Source of the DNA: Emcibacter nanhaiensis
GTDB lineage: Bacteria; Pseudomonadota; Alphaproteobacteria; Sphingomonadales; Emcibacteraceae
DNA: 64,000 bases
Reading direction: 5' to 3'
NCBI RefSeq assembly: GCF_006385175.1
Contig: NZ_VFIY01000014.1
Location: 62,001 to 126,000, forward strand
Positions 53,530-62,322 of the stretch are shown in pieces. Below the pieces are notes generated by a model. The model was not told the origin of the DNA, ran no database searches, and was given only the letters and a program-made list of their open reading frames with translations. Made by a program: the position numbers and the translations under genes. The first letter of the stretch is position 1. Each line of letters opens with the position of its first letter.

Positions 53530-53794
53530 ACAATAGTTGCACTGCAATTTTGCAGTGGCGTTGAAACCGCCTCGTAAGTCGGCCCACTCCCGATTTTGAG
53601 TGGAATTCATCCGGGGATGTCGCTATAGACCCCCCTATGGTGTATCCTGTCCGGATATGAGTCTTCCTCTCATGTCGGGGGTGGTGCTGGAATAGAATAC
53701 TCTCCGGAGGAATACAGCCCACACGACTTGCGCGTGGTTTCAGCCCCCGGCGCCAGGGATTGTCTTTGGTGCCTGAGATCAGGAGGCTAAGACC
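53530..53794 (+). ncRNA. Structured leader of the second luxR-like gene (candidate)
   Basis: About 265 bases without a gene contain a row of stems: TTGCACTGC/GCAGTGG-type (53537-53562), CCACACG/CGCGTGG (53722-53739), and GGCGCCA/TTGGTGCC (53749-53773) ending just before AGGAGG. The last stem could sequester or space the ribosome-binding site. No known riboswitch class is recognised. Confidence 0.35.
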
Positions 53795-54718
53795 ATGCTG
53801 GATTCAGACTCTTTTGGAATTGACACCATGTCTGCTCTTCGTGAGTTGACCGGTGATCCCTCTTCTCGATCCATTCTCCCTCGTGCACCAAAAAACCCGC
53901 CCTCCTATTCCACCAGGGAGTTCAAGAGCTTCGAAGCGGCTTGTTACAAGAGCCTTTATCCCACCACCTCACCCGAACAGTTCCGCGATCGGCTAGCCAG
54001 TATTCTGGAGAAGCTGGGATTTCCCTATTTCTCTTTAACGGCACTGAATCCACATCCCAGAGTGTTATTTCACAACCTCCCTGATGCCACATGCAGCGCC
54101 TATGAGCAGGGAAACTACGATCAGGTGGATTATGCCGTATCTTATGCCAATAGCGCACGGCACCCCATCCTGAGGTCCAGGATCGAGGACTATATGTCCG
54201 TCGCTCCTGTGCAGACCGGGGAGATGGTTCGGAACCAAGACCTCTCCATCCTCTACAAAAGCCATGGCTTCTATGAATTCTACTTAATCCCTGTTGTGAC
54301 CGGTAGGGAACGCTTTCTGTTCAGCCTCACCTCACAAGATATCGCGCCGGACTTTCTAAAGAAGCTCAGCAAGCACCCTGAAGCCATCCAGCTGGTGGCC
54401 GAGATATCCGTAAGCTTTGGGCAACGGAAGTTTCCGAAGCTTTTCCGACCTCATGAGCGAGAAGGAAAGATCAAGCTGCATAGACAGCCCTTGGCCGTCA
54501 TTCATACAATGACTGAAAAGGATTTGACCATTCAGCAGTTTGCACACTCCCAGGACAGAAGCGTGCACACAATCAATCAGCACCTTGCGAGTGTTCGCAA
54601 GGCCCTCAAAGTTAAAACCAATCATGGAGCGGTTTACCAAGCAATTCGAGAAGGATTAATCCCCTGCCCTTGCCAGGAATGCACGGGCCAGCGGGAAGTC
54701 AAAGACTCGAGAGGGTGA
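53795..54718 (+). CDS. Orphan LuxR-type regulator near the integrase
   Basis: The protein has 307 residues. A central autoinducer-binding-like domain (about 55-205) has QGNYDQVDYAVSYAN and HPILRSR in the positions of the family's W/Y/D/P pattern, though the Trp is missing. A C-terminal LuxR-type helix-turn-helix follows (about 235-295; MTEKDLTIQQFAHSQDRSVHTINQHL). A final Cys pair (PCPCQEC) is unusual. There is no synthase beside it. AGGAGG lies eight bases upstream of the start. It may switch excision genes in response to the AHL made by the other pair, or to another ligand. Confidence 0.78.
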   Translation: MLDSDSFGIDTMSALRELTGDPSSRSILPRAPKNPPSYSTREFKSFEAACYKSLYPTTSPEQFRDRLASILEKLGFPYFSLTALNPHPRVLFHNLPDATCSAYEQGNYDQVDYAVSYANSARHPILRSRIEDYMSVAPVQTGEMVRNQDLSILYKSHGFYEFYLIPVVTGRERFLFSLTSQDIAPDFLKKLSKHPEAIQLVAEISVSFGQRKFPKLFRPHEREGKIKLHRQPLAVIHTMTEKDLTIQQFAHSQDRSVHTINQHLASVRKALKVKTNHGAVYQAIREGLIPCPCQECTGQREVKDSRG

Positions 54719-54981
54719 GGTTAGCTTCATTGTTCCTCACCCTCCAAGACACGCCTTGAATTAAGGCTCTCCGGTAAAAACCGCCATTTTTCCCTATATT
54801 ATTCGGAATATTTTCAGACGTCACTGTATTTCCCTAAAGTCCATAATATAGCTTTTATGGTCTCTACGTTCCTTTACATGTCTTTACCTTCCAGCATGAC
54901 CCCTCGCCTGTTCTTGACACCAGTAATAAGCCGGTTCTAATTTTAAACAGACGCTACTCTCAATCCATATGAGCAAGCGAT

Positions 54982-55251
54982 ATGCAGAACCTGAACCATG
55001 AAGAACAAAACCTGTTAAAGAGAATTGCCCGTGATGTCAGTTACATCACCCGGGACCTTCATTTTGGTTATCTCAATGTCCATGAAGTGGCCTCACTGCT
55101 GGGAATGAAAGCCAAAACCATCCAAAACAGATACAAGTCCTGGCCCGACTTTCCCAAACCCTTTGTATTGAGAACGGGCAGCAAGCGAGGGACACTGCGC
55201 TGGTCGGAACGCGAGATCAGGAAGTGGGCAGAAAAAATCCGATCATCCTAG
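54982..55251 (+). CDS. AlpA-like excisionase candidate
   Basis: The protein has 89 residues with a winged-helix DNA-binding core (LNVHEVASLLGMKAKTIQNR, FPKPFVLRTGSKRGTLRWSE). AlpA and Xis proteins of this size direct integrases towards excision. It runs towards the integrase gene and overlaps its end by nine bases, an arrangement seen in integrative elements. An upstream gap of 263 bases (54719-54981) shows no gene. Confidence 0.78.
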   Translation: MQNLNHEEQNLLKRIARDVSYITRDLHFGYLNVHEVASLLGMKAKTIQNRYKSWPDFPKPFVLRTGSKRGTLRWSEREIRKWAEKIRSS

Positions 55252-56217
55252 ACGGCCGGCAATCTCTGATGCAGAAGCATTATAATAGATCATGAGTGAT
55301 CTGGGATCACGGTGCCCCACCATACGAGCCAGGTCCAATACATCAAGTTTCCTGGCCAGCCTGGAAATTGCTTCATGCCGTGTATCGTGAAAAGTCAAAT
55401 TTTCAATCTCAGCCAACTTGACCGAACGACGAAAAATAGTGCCGGCTGATTTTTGCTTGACCGAAAAAACTTTCCCACTTTTTCTCGGTCCGAGATATCC
55501 GAATAGTTCCACGGCTCTTTTTGAAAGAGGAACATCTCTTCGAAACCCATTCTTGGTCATAGGAAGACGCAGGTATTGCTTCTGCAAATCAACCCGCTCC
55601 CATTCGAGCCCCCAAAGTTCCCCTTGCCTCATTGCTGTTTCAATGGCCAGTAAAAAAGCAACTGCAATCTCTTGTCTAAGACTCTTGGCCGGACCTTCAT
55701 TCTCAAATTCCAATATTTTCAGGATACTCGCAATCTCAGCATCCGAAATACGCCTGTCTCTCGGTTGAGGTTTGCTTGGCTTTCTAACTCTTTTGATCGG
55801 ATTGTCGACCGCCCAGTTCCAATCGTTAATGGCACACTCCAACACACCAGACATAACCTGAAGCTCCCGAAGTATGGAGCCAGGCGCCAAATCCGTTTGA
55901 TCCTTGATCCACTTTTTAAAATCCTCTGGTGTTAGATCTAGTAGAGTGAGATCAGCTATAGGGTGGCGACATAGCTTATTTAGACGAATTGTCTCCCATC
56001 GGGCGCCACGTTTCTTGACACTCTCTTCTTTCGCATATCGCTGCATAGCATCCCGGAACGTCCAATTTACACCATGCAGTCCAGGATGAACAAATTCCTC
56101 TTGTTTAATAGCCCATTGCTGAGCTTCCATTTTCGTTTTAAAAAGTTTCGTTCGGCGCAAACCTTTGAGTCTGATATCCGCCTGCCATTTCTTTCCATGT
56201 TTCCTAATTGAAGCCAT
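55243..56217 (-). CDS. int: Tyrosine-type site-specific integrase
   Basis: The protein has 324 residues. An N-terminal arm-binding domain (MASIRKHGKKWQADIRLKG) and a core-binding domain (about 60-150) precede the catalytic domain. Catalytic residues are the Arg in AMRQGELWGLEW, His and Arg in FHDTRHEAISR, the His in MVGHRD and the Tyr in MIYYN. It inserts the island next to tRNA-Leu, 156 bases upstream of its start. ATG 56217 follows GAGGTG; a longer frame reaches into the repeats and is rejected. Confidence 0.93.
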   Translation of the reverse strand: MASIRKHGKKWQADIRLKGLRRTKLFKTKMEAQQWAIKQEEFVHPGLHGVNWTFRDAMQRYAKEESVKKRGARWETIRLNKLCRHPIADLTLLDLTPEDFKKWIKDQTDLAPGSILRELQVMSGVLECAINDWNWAVDNPIKRVRKPSKPQPRDRRISDAEIASILKILEFENEGPAKSLRQEIAVAFLLAIETAMRQGELWGLEWERVDLQKQYLRLPMTKNGFRRDVPLSKRAVELFGYLGPRKSGKVFSVKQKSAGTIFRRSVKLAEIENLTFHDTRHEAISRLARKLDVLDLARMVGHRDPRSLMIYYNASASEIAGRLG

Positions 56218-56232
56218 TTTTTCACCTCTGTC

Positions 56233-56263
56233 TTTGCGCACTTTTTGCGCACTTTTTGCGCAC
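56233..56263. repeat. Three 11-bp direct repeats upstream of the integrase gene (right arm sites)
   Basis: TTTGCGCAC occurs at 56233, 56244 and 56255 with an 11-base period, two of them extended to TTTTTGCGCAC. The same 11-mer lies in the left end at 4194-4204. Likely integrase arm-binding sites that may also repress int. Confidence 0.5.
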
Positions 56264-56372
56264 TTTTTTCTGATAAGATCGAAAATGAGGGAAAAATGGA
56301 AGAGCTTCAATCACAGAAAACTGCAGTTTTCTGCGGGTTAGGAAGATTTGGGAAGTTTTGGGAAATCTATGT

Positions 56373-56459
56373 TGGTGCCCCCAGTCGGACTCGAACCGAC
56401 ACGGCCGTGAAGCCACTGGATTTTGAATCCAGCGTGTCTACCAATTCCACCACAGGGGC
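56373..56459 (-). tRNA. tRNA-Leu (anticodon CAA)
   Basis: An 87-base tRNA with encoded CCA. The acceptor stem GCCCCTG/CGGGGGC is at the ends; the anticodon loop TTCAAAA sits between CTGGA and TCCAG, giving CAA. A long variable arm (GTGGCTTCACGGCCGTG region) and T-loop TTCGAGTCC are present. It is the integration site of the island; the gene is complete, with the island attached at its 3' end. Confidence 0.95.
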
Positions 56460-56610
56460 TCCGGGCAGAAGCGCGACGCGCAATGTGGCCTGAATATTAC
56501 CGATGCCCCGGGCCGGGTCAACATGGAAATCTCATTGATCCAAAAAAATTACTGATTGTTGCCACTATTTGCGGTAACAATATTCCGGCTCGAAAACAGG
56601 CGGATCGCGG

Positions 56611-57189
56611 ATGTTCAATAAACTCTATAATAAAACGCTGGAACTGGCGGAAAAACCCCATGCCCTGAGCATGCTGGCCATCATTTCCTTTATCGAAAGC
56701 TCCTTTTTCCCCATTCCACCGGATATCCTGCTGATCCCCATGGTGCTGGCCGCGCCGAGCCGGGCCTGGAAGATTGCCTTTGTCTGCACCATCAGCTCGG
56801 TACTGGGCGGCCTGTTCGGCTATTATATCGGCTATGCCCTGTTCGATGTCATAGGGCAGCCGCTGCTGGAATTTTACGGCCACGAAGAAAATTTCGCCCG
56901 CTTTACCGACCAGTATAATGAATGGGGCGCCTGGATTGTCGCCTTCTTCGGCCTCACGCCCTTCCCGTACAAGGTGATCACCATCGCCAGCGGGGTCACC
57001 CACCTCAGCCTGCCCACGTTTATTTTGGCCAGCCTGGTTTCCCGGGCTGTGCGCTTTTACCTGGTGGCCGCCCTGCTGTGGAAATTCGGCGCCCCGATCA
57101 AGACTTTCATCGAAAAGCGGCTCGGCCTGCTGACCACCCTGTTCTTCATATTCCTGTTCGGCGGCTTCCTGGCGCTCAAATATCTTTAG
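56611..57189 (+). CDS. YqaA/DedA-like membrane protein
   Basis: The protein has 192 residues with four or five hydrophobic helices, including SFIESSFFPIPPDILLIPMV near residue 25 and FGLTPFPYKVITIASG in the middle. Both are hallmarks of the SNARE-associated/DedA-related YqaA family. Members are thought to move lipids across the inner membrane; the exact role here is unknown. It is the first chromosomal gene beyond the tRNA. Confidence 0.88.
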   Translation: MFNKLYNKTLELAEKPHALSMLAIISFIESSFFPIPPDILLIPMVLAAPSRAWKIAFVCTISSVLGGLFGYYIGYALFDVIGQPLLEFYGHEENFARFTDQYNEWGAWIVAFFGLTPFPYKVITIASGVTHLSLPTFILASLVSRAVRFYLVAALLWKFGAPIKTFIEKRLGLLTTLFFIFLFGGFLALKYL

Positions 57190-57923
57190 TCTGCCCGGAA
57201 CCAGCCGGTAATACCGTAACGCGGCCTGGTCGCAAAGGGTGTCACATAGGACACCTGATGGCCCTGCGGCACCTTGAAAATCGACAGGTTGTTATAGCCG
57301 GGCACAAAAGTTTCCGTGACCCGGCCCGCCTCTACAAACTGCAGCAGCCCGCCCCAGTGGGACTGCCAGTCCTTTGTCAGATTGAGCACGAAGGCGTAGC
57401 GCCGGTCGTCAGTCCGGGTATCTTTGCCCTGATCGGAATGATACATCAGGAAATGACCAGGCAGATAGGCTGTCGCCTGCCCCTCTCCTTTTCTGATTGA
57501 AGTATCTCCGGTGATCTTCCGGATAAAGTCCAGGATATAGGCGCTGTTCCAGAATTCGATGAAACGGTTGAGGATCAAATGCGGATTTTTTCCCGCGATA
57601 TAGGCTTCCACGATGGGATAGCGATTGTAAAAAAACTGATATTCACCTTGCGCCTGGGCGACAATCCCGTTGACCAGCTGCTGCTGTTCCCGGGGTGAAA
57701 GTCTGCCCAGTTCGGCCAGCGGCACCGACTTGTCGGTCTCCCCCTGGCGGTAAGCCGCCTCCCAGGGCACTTCCCTGTCGAGGCAGTCATACAGCTGGTC
57801 GGCAACGTCAGATCTGAGGAAATTGGGAATGACCATCCGGGTCTTCTGCTGCAATGCCTGCCCGATGGCGTCGGCATCCAGATCATCACTCATCCAGTTT
57901 TCGACAATATCAGTCATATTCAT
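57186..57923 (-). CDS. 2-oxoglutarate/Fe(II)-dependent oxygenase (prolyl-4-hydroxylase-like)
   Basis: The protein has about 245 residues. Iron ligands are His and Asp in YHSDQGKD and His in PQGHQVSYV; the 2OG-binding Arg is in RPRYGITGW. It probably hydroxylates a protein side chain, as in the Tpa1/P4H group. ATG 57923 (or 57917) is used because the longer frame to 58004 would overlap the divergent dsbB gene. It is convergent with the YqaA gene. Confidence 0.87.
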   Translation of the reverse strand: MNMTDIVENWMSDDLDADAIGQALQQKTRMVIPNFLRSDVADQLYDCLDREVPWEAAYRQGETDKSVPLAELGRLSPREQQQLVNGIVAQAQGEYQFFYNRYPIVEAYIAGKNPHLILNRFIEFWNSAYILDFIRKITGDTSIRKGEGQATAYLPGHFLMYHSDQGKDTRTDDRRYAFVLNLTKDWQSHWGGLLQFVEAGRVTETFVPGYNNLSIFKVPQGHQVSYVTPFATRPRYGITGWFRAD

Positions 57924-58003
57924 ATCCCGATTATTATTGCACATTCCGAGAGGCGCACTATTCTGATGCCTTTGGATGTAACAGGTTATCTTAATTACGG
58001 GCA

Positions 58004-58522
58004 ATGAAAAAACTTACTTGCATGATTTTTGACTTTATCCGCACCTGTCCGGCCCGGGCGGCCATTTTATTTTCCGCCGCCATGCTGGCCGGGGCCTGGA
58101 GCTTTGAAATGTTCGGCGGTTACGTGCCCTGCGACCTGTGCTGGACCCAGCGCTACGCCCATATGGGTGTCATCGGGCTTGGTGTTTTTATCATCATTCT
58201 GCACCAGATGACCTCTCTGCCGGCCAGGTTCCTGGACTATCTGATGGTCCCGGCCCTGTGGGCCGCCGCCGGTGTCGGCGCCTACCATGCCGGGGTGGAA
58301 TATAAATGGTGGCAGGGGCCGACAGACTGCACCGCCCAGACCATCGGCGGCAATTTCGATCCCGACCAGTTCCTGCAGGCGCTGCAAAGCGCCCCCATTG
58401 TCAGCTGTGACGAAGTGGTGTGGGAACTGTTCGGCATCTCCATGGCCGGCTATAATTTCCTTTTCACCCTGGGCATGGGCCTGTTAATATTGGCGGCCCT
58501 GACAAGGAAGGAAAATGGTTAA
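58004..58522 (+). CDS. dsbB: DsbB-like disulfide oxidoreductase
   Basis: The protein has 172 residues with four transmembrane helices. The first periplasmic cysteine pair is in PCDLCWTQRYAH; the second pair is spread over DC...SC between helices 3 and 4. It passes electrons from the DsbA thiol oxidase to quinone. It overlaps the COQ7 gene by eight bases, a link with quinone synthesis. Confidence 0.93.
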   Translation: MKKLTCMIFDFIRTCPARAAILFSAAMLAGAWSFEMFGGYVPCDLCWTQRYAHMGVIGLGVFIIILHQMTSLPARFLDYLMVPALWAAAGVGAYHAGVEYKWWQGPTDCTAQTIGGNFDPDQFLQALQSAPIVSCDEVVWELFGISMAGYNFLFTLGMGLLILAALTRKENG

Positions 58523-59087
58523 AAAGAAAACAGCCAAACAAACCGCTGACAATCGCCTGCCCGGCGATCCGGACAAGGCGCAACTGCTCGACCGTTTCCT
58601 GCGCGTCGACCATGCCGGGGAATATGGCGCGGTGAGGATTTACCAGGGCCAGCTCGCGGTGCTTGGCGACAAGCATCCCAAAAGCGCCATGATCAGGCAC
58701 ATGAAAGACCAGGAGGACGTGCACCTGGACCGGTTCACCAAACTGCTGGACGAACGGGATGTGCGTCCCACCGCCCTCATGCCGCTGTGGCATATGGCCG
58801 GCTTCGCCCTTGGCGCCGGCACTGCCCTGCTGGGGGAAAAAGCCGCCATGGCCTGCACCGAAGCCGTGGAAGAAGTCATCGACCAGCATTATGCCGCCCA
58901 GATCGAACAACTGGGCGCGGACGAAAAGGAACTGGCGGCAGAGCTGGAGAAATTCCGCCAGGAAGAAGTCGAACATCACGATATTGCCGTCGAACACGGC
59001 GCCCGGGAAACCCCAGGCTACAACCTGCTGTCCAATGCCATCAAGCTGGGTTGCCGCACCGCGATCAAGATCGCGGAACGGCTCTGA
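58515..59087 (+). CDS. coq7: Demethoxyubiquinone hydroxylase COQ7
   Basis: The protein has 190 residues, a four-helix di-iron enzyme with the two ExxH motifs (MKDQEDVHLDRF and RQEEVEHHD) and DHAGEYGAVRIYQGQL near the N-terminus. It performs the late ring hydroxylation in ubiquinone synthesis. Coupled to dsbB by overlap. Confidence 0.95.
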   Translation: MVKKKTAKQTADNRLPGDPDKAQLLDRFLRVDHAGEYGAVRIYQGQLAVLGDKHPKSAMIRHMKDQEDVHLDRFTKLLDERDVRPTALMPLWHMAGFALGAGTALLGEKAAMACTEAVEEVIDQHYAAQIEQLGADEKELAAELEKFRQEEVEHHDIAVEHGARETPGYNLLSNAIKLGCRTAIKIAERL

Positions 59088-59094
59088 ACCCCGC

Positions 59095-59682
59095 TCAGCT
59101 TTCCAGTTCCGTATCCCAATATAAAAAATCCCGCCAGCTCTCATGGAGGTAATTTGGCGGGAAGGATCGTCCGTGATTCTGCAGCTTATGGACCGTTGGC
59201 CTCAGGGGTTTGGTCAGCAGCCGCATATGGGCTTCTTCCGGCGTTCGCCCACCCTTTCGCATGTTGCAGGGCGGACAGGCGGTGATGATGTTTTCCCACG
59301 TGGTCTTTCCGCCTGCCCGTCGCGGAATCACATGGTCAAAAGTCAGTTCCTTGCCGTTTGGCGCCCGATGCCCGCAATACTGGCAGGTAAAACGGTCGCG
59401 CAGGAAGACGTTAAACCGGGTGAAGGCCGGATGCTGGCCCGGGTTAACATATTCCTTGAGGCTGATCACACTGGGAAGCCTGACCTGGCATGAGGGGCTG
59501 TGTATGACCCGGTCATACTCCTCAATCACCTGCACGCGGTCCAGGAACACAGCCTTGATGGCAGTCTGCCACGGCCAGATGGAAAGGGGAAAATAACTCA
59601 ACGGCTGGAAGTCAGCATTAAGAACAAGTGCCGGACAATGTTCCGGCTTGATGGGCGATGGGCCATGGCCTGTTACGGGCAC
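59095..59682 (-). CDS. HNH endonuclease family protein
   Basis: The protein has about 195 residues. The HNH domain is at about 95-150 (FTCQYCGHRAPNGKELTFDH, ENIITACPPCNMRKGG) with two CxxC metal pairs. This single-copy chromosomal HNH protein is widespread in alphaproteobacteria; its substrate is not established. The GTG at 59682 has AAGGAG seven bases upstream and is preferred over a TTG at 59688. Only seven bases separate its end from coq7 on the other strand. Confidence 0.88.
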   Translation of the reverse strand: MPVTGHGPSPIKPEHCPALVLNADFQPLSYFPLSIWPWQTAIKAVFLDRVQVIEEYDRVIHSPSCQVRLPSVISLKEYVNPGQHPAFTRFNVFLRDRFTCQYCGHRAPNGKELTFDHVIPRRAGGKTTWENIITACPPCNMRKGGRTPEEAHMRLLTKPLRPTVHKLQNHGRSFPPNYLHESWRDFLYWDTELES

Positions 59683-59832
59683 AGTCAATCTCCTTTTTGA
59701 GCCTAGCTCCGGTTACGCGGCCAACCTTGCCGCACCGCCATAATAACTGCCTCATTGTGACAGCCCTATGACATGTTAACCATAATAGCGCTTTTCCACC
59801 CGGGACCCAAGAAAAGATTGCACTGCAGCGAT

Positions 59833-60492
59833 TTAGCGGTCCACTTTTTGCAGGAATTCGAGCGCTTTCTGCAGGCCGTCCGGACCAATGCTGTGGGTAA
59901 TGCCGCGGGAAATATGGGTTTCCACATTAATGCCCACGGACTTGAGCGCTTCCTTGGCGTCATACATCATCTGGATCGGCAGCACATCATCCATGTCGCC
60001 ATGAATCAGCATCACCGGCGGCTTGGCGGTCACGTCCTGCTGCCAATCGTCCGGCAGGGTCATGGCGCCGGAAAAGCCGAGGATGCCGGCCGGTGTATTT
60101 TTACGCCGCAGGCCCACGTGCAGGGACATCATGGTGCCCTGGGAAAAACCGCTGAGTACCAGGTCCTTGTCCTCCAGGCCATAGCGGTCCAGTTCCTGGT
60201 TGATGAAATTGTCGAGCACCGGCGCCGCCCGCAAAGTACCTTCGAGCCGCTCTTCCCGGCTCAGGCTGGTCAGGCCGAACCATTGGTAGCCCAGGGGGGC
60301 GCCCGGACAGGCCTCCGGCGCATTGGGGGAAATAAACACCGCATTGGGCATGGCCCGCTGCAGATGCGGCACCAGACCGATCAGGTCATAGCCGTTGGAG
60401 CCATATCCATGCGACAGAATAACCAGCTTTTCAATTTTTGTGCCGGCCGGCGGCTCAACCCGGGGACCGGACAGGTTTGTGATCGTTGACAT
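59833..60492 (-). CDS. Phospholipase/carboxylesterase family alpha/beta hydrolase
   Basis: The protein has 219 residues. The nucleophile elbow is GFSQGTMMS, the Asp lies in IHGDMDDVLP and the His near HSIGPDGLQ; HGYGSNGYDL forms the oxyanion region. It cleaves short-chain esters or lysophospholipids; the natural substrate is unknown. Confidence 0.92.
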   Translation of the reverse strand: MSTITNLSGPRVEPPAGTKIEKLVILSHGYGSNGYDLIGLVPHLQRAMPNAVFISPNAPEACPGAPLGYQWFGLTSLSREERLEGTLRAAPVLDNFINQELDRYGLEDKDLVLSGFSQGTMMSLHVGLRRKNTPAGILGFSGAMTLPDDWQQDVTAKPPVMLIHGDMDDVLPIQMMYDAKEALKSVGINVETHISRGITHSIGPDGLQKALEFLQKVDR

Positions 60493-60550
60493 GGATACTC
60501 CATTACCTATGATTTGCTGAATAACAACCTAAATATAATCAAAGTGATTT

Positions 60551-61429
60551 ATGGATCAATCATCCGATCAGCAGAAAAAAGAGATTGTCACCCGATTTGC
60601 GCCGAGCCCGACCGGGCTGCTGCATCTGGGCCACGCCTATTCGGCCAAACTGTCCCATGACTTCGCCCGGGAACGCGGTGGCCGGTTTCTGCTGCGCATG
60701 GAGGATATCGACCAGACCCGCTGCAAACCCGAATATGTCGACCAGATCATGGACGACCTGCGCTGGCTCGGCCTCACCTGGGACGGTCAAGTCCGCCGCC
60801 AGTCGGAACATTTTGACGACTATCGCAGGGCCCTCGACCATCTGGAGAGGGAAGGCCTGCTGTATCCCTGCTTCTGCAGCCGCAAAGAGATCCAGGAGGA
60901 AATTGCCCGTAGCGCCCATGCCCCGCACGGCCCGGAAGGGTTTCACTATCCCGGCACCTGCAGGGAACTTTCAGCGGAGGAACGGGGACAGAAAATCGCC
61001 GCCGGCGACAGTTTCGCCCTGCGTCTCGACATGCAGCAGGCGCTCTCGCGGCTGGCCGCCCCGCTGTCCTGGCACGACCTTATCAAGGGCAAGCAGGTCG
61101 CGACACCGGAAATCCTTGGCGATGTGGTGCTGGCCCGTAAGGACACCCCGGCCAGCTATCACCTTTCGGTGGTGGTCGACGACGCCGACCAGGGCGTCTC
61201 CCATGTCATACGGGGGGAAGATCTTTTTTACGCCACTCACCTGCACCGGCTTCTGCAACATCTCCTGAACCTCCCGGTCCCGGACTATCTTCATCATCCC
61301 CTGATAGTGGATGAAAACGGTAAACGCTTTTCCAAAAGAAACCAGAGCGTCACCCTGAAACATTTTCGCGAAGAAGGCGCGCCACCTTCGCGGGTGCTGG
61401 ATCTTATATCCGGGAGCATCAACCGTTAA
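60551..61429 (+). CDS. gluQ: Glutamyl-Q tRNA(Asp) synthetase
   Basis: The protein has 292 residues and is a truncated glutamyl-tRNA synthetase lacking the anticodon domain. The HIGH-like motif is in RFAPSPTGLLHLGHAY, the KMSKS-like motif is KRFSKRN, and a zinc site (CFCSRKE...CREL) is present. It attaches glutamate to queuosine in tRNA(Asp). The 209-base gap after it (61430-61638) has a likely promoter but no gene. Confidence 0.94.
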   Translation: MDQSSDQQKKEIVTRFAPSPTGLLHLGHAYSAKLSHDFARERGGRFLLRMEDIDQTRCKPEYVDQIMDDLRWLGLTWDGQVRRQSEHFDDYRRALDHLEREGLLYPCFCSRKEIQEEIARSAHAPHGPEGFHYPGTCRELSAEERGQKIAAGDSFALRLDMQQALSRLAAPLSWHDLIKGKQVATPEILGDVVLARKDTPASYHLSVVVDDADQGVSHVIRGEDLFYATHLHRLLQHLLNLPVPDYLHHPLIVDENGKRFSKRNQSVTLKHFREEGAPPSRVLDLISGSINR

Positions 61430-61638
61430 CTTCATTAACGAAAATACGGCTCTTTCTGGTCTTAATTGACTATAAAATTTTTCCTATATTCGTAATCGAT
61501 TGATTTGAAATACTTTTTCCGTATCTTTTTATCGAATTTTTTCTAAAAATTTTAGCTAATTTTCAGAAATACCTTACCCCGCCCGGTTATCATGACACTC
61601 TCATTTGTTGTAGTCACTCCAGCTAAAGAGGCAATTCG

Positions 61639-62181
61639 ATGAGTGAAGCTTCCCAGGTCGACCCGAATTCGCAGGATGAACGTTCAGAAGTCCTGGATAC
61701 ACAGAATTCACCTCCGGAGGAGAGCGTTTCAGCCAGGCTCGAGAAGCTCAAGGAGCCGCTGGAAGTTCCCCTTCACCTCGAAGACCTGAATGAAAAGGTC
61801 AAGTCCGTTTCCGAGGAATACCTGAAGTGGGTTGAGAAAAACATCGAAGCGCTGGAATATCTCAGCACCCTGGCCCGCAAAGACCCCGAACATTCAGGCA
61901 CCTATTTGACGATCATGTCGCAAAAAGCCTCGGAAATCGGACTTCTCGGCGCCGGGTTTCATTATCCCCTCATGGCTGTGGCCGCGGATTCCCTGCGCTA
62001 TTTCGTCAGTGAAGTCGGCAGATATGACAAGAAGTCCGCTGAAATCATTGATGCCCATATCAAGGCCATGCGGGTCATTCGGGACAAAAACATCCAGGAT
62101 CACGGGGGACTTCTGGGCCGCAAGATCCTGTTCAGGCTGGAAACTGCCGTAAATTCCTCCATCAAGAAAGTAAAGTGGTAA
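61639..62181 (+). CDS. Conserved hypothetical helical protein
   Basis: The protein has 180 residues. The first 60 are acidic and probably disordered; the rest is helical with no signal peptide or membrane segment. I do not recognise a family. A four-helix phosphotransfer-like bundle is conceivable, but no H-x-x-K-G motif is seen. It has its own promoter region and a T-rich segment after the stop. Confidence 0.7.
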   Translation: MSEASQVDPNSQDERSEVLDTQNSPPEESVSARLEKLKEPLEVPLHLEDLNEKVKSVSEEYLKWVEKNIEALEYLSTLARKDPEHSGTYLTIMSQKASEIGLLGAGFHYPLMAVAADSLRYFVSEVGRYDKKSAEIIDAHIKAMRVIRDKNIQDHGGLLGRKILFRLETAVNSSIKKVKW

Positions 62182-62322
62182 CTCCCTCCTCCTGACAGGG
62201 ACTGAAATGAAAGGACTTTTTTCAGGTCCTTTAAGATTTCTTCATCTTAATCAGCTACATATTTTGACCATATTCGTGTTCCTTACTAAAATAGAAACAT
62301 AAAACTGTTAGAAGGTTGGAAA

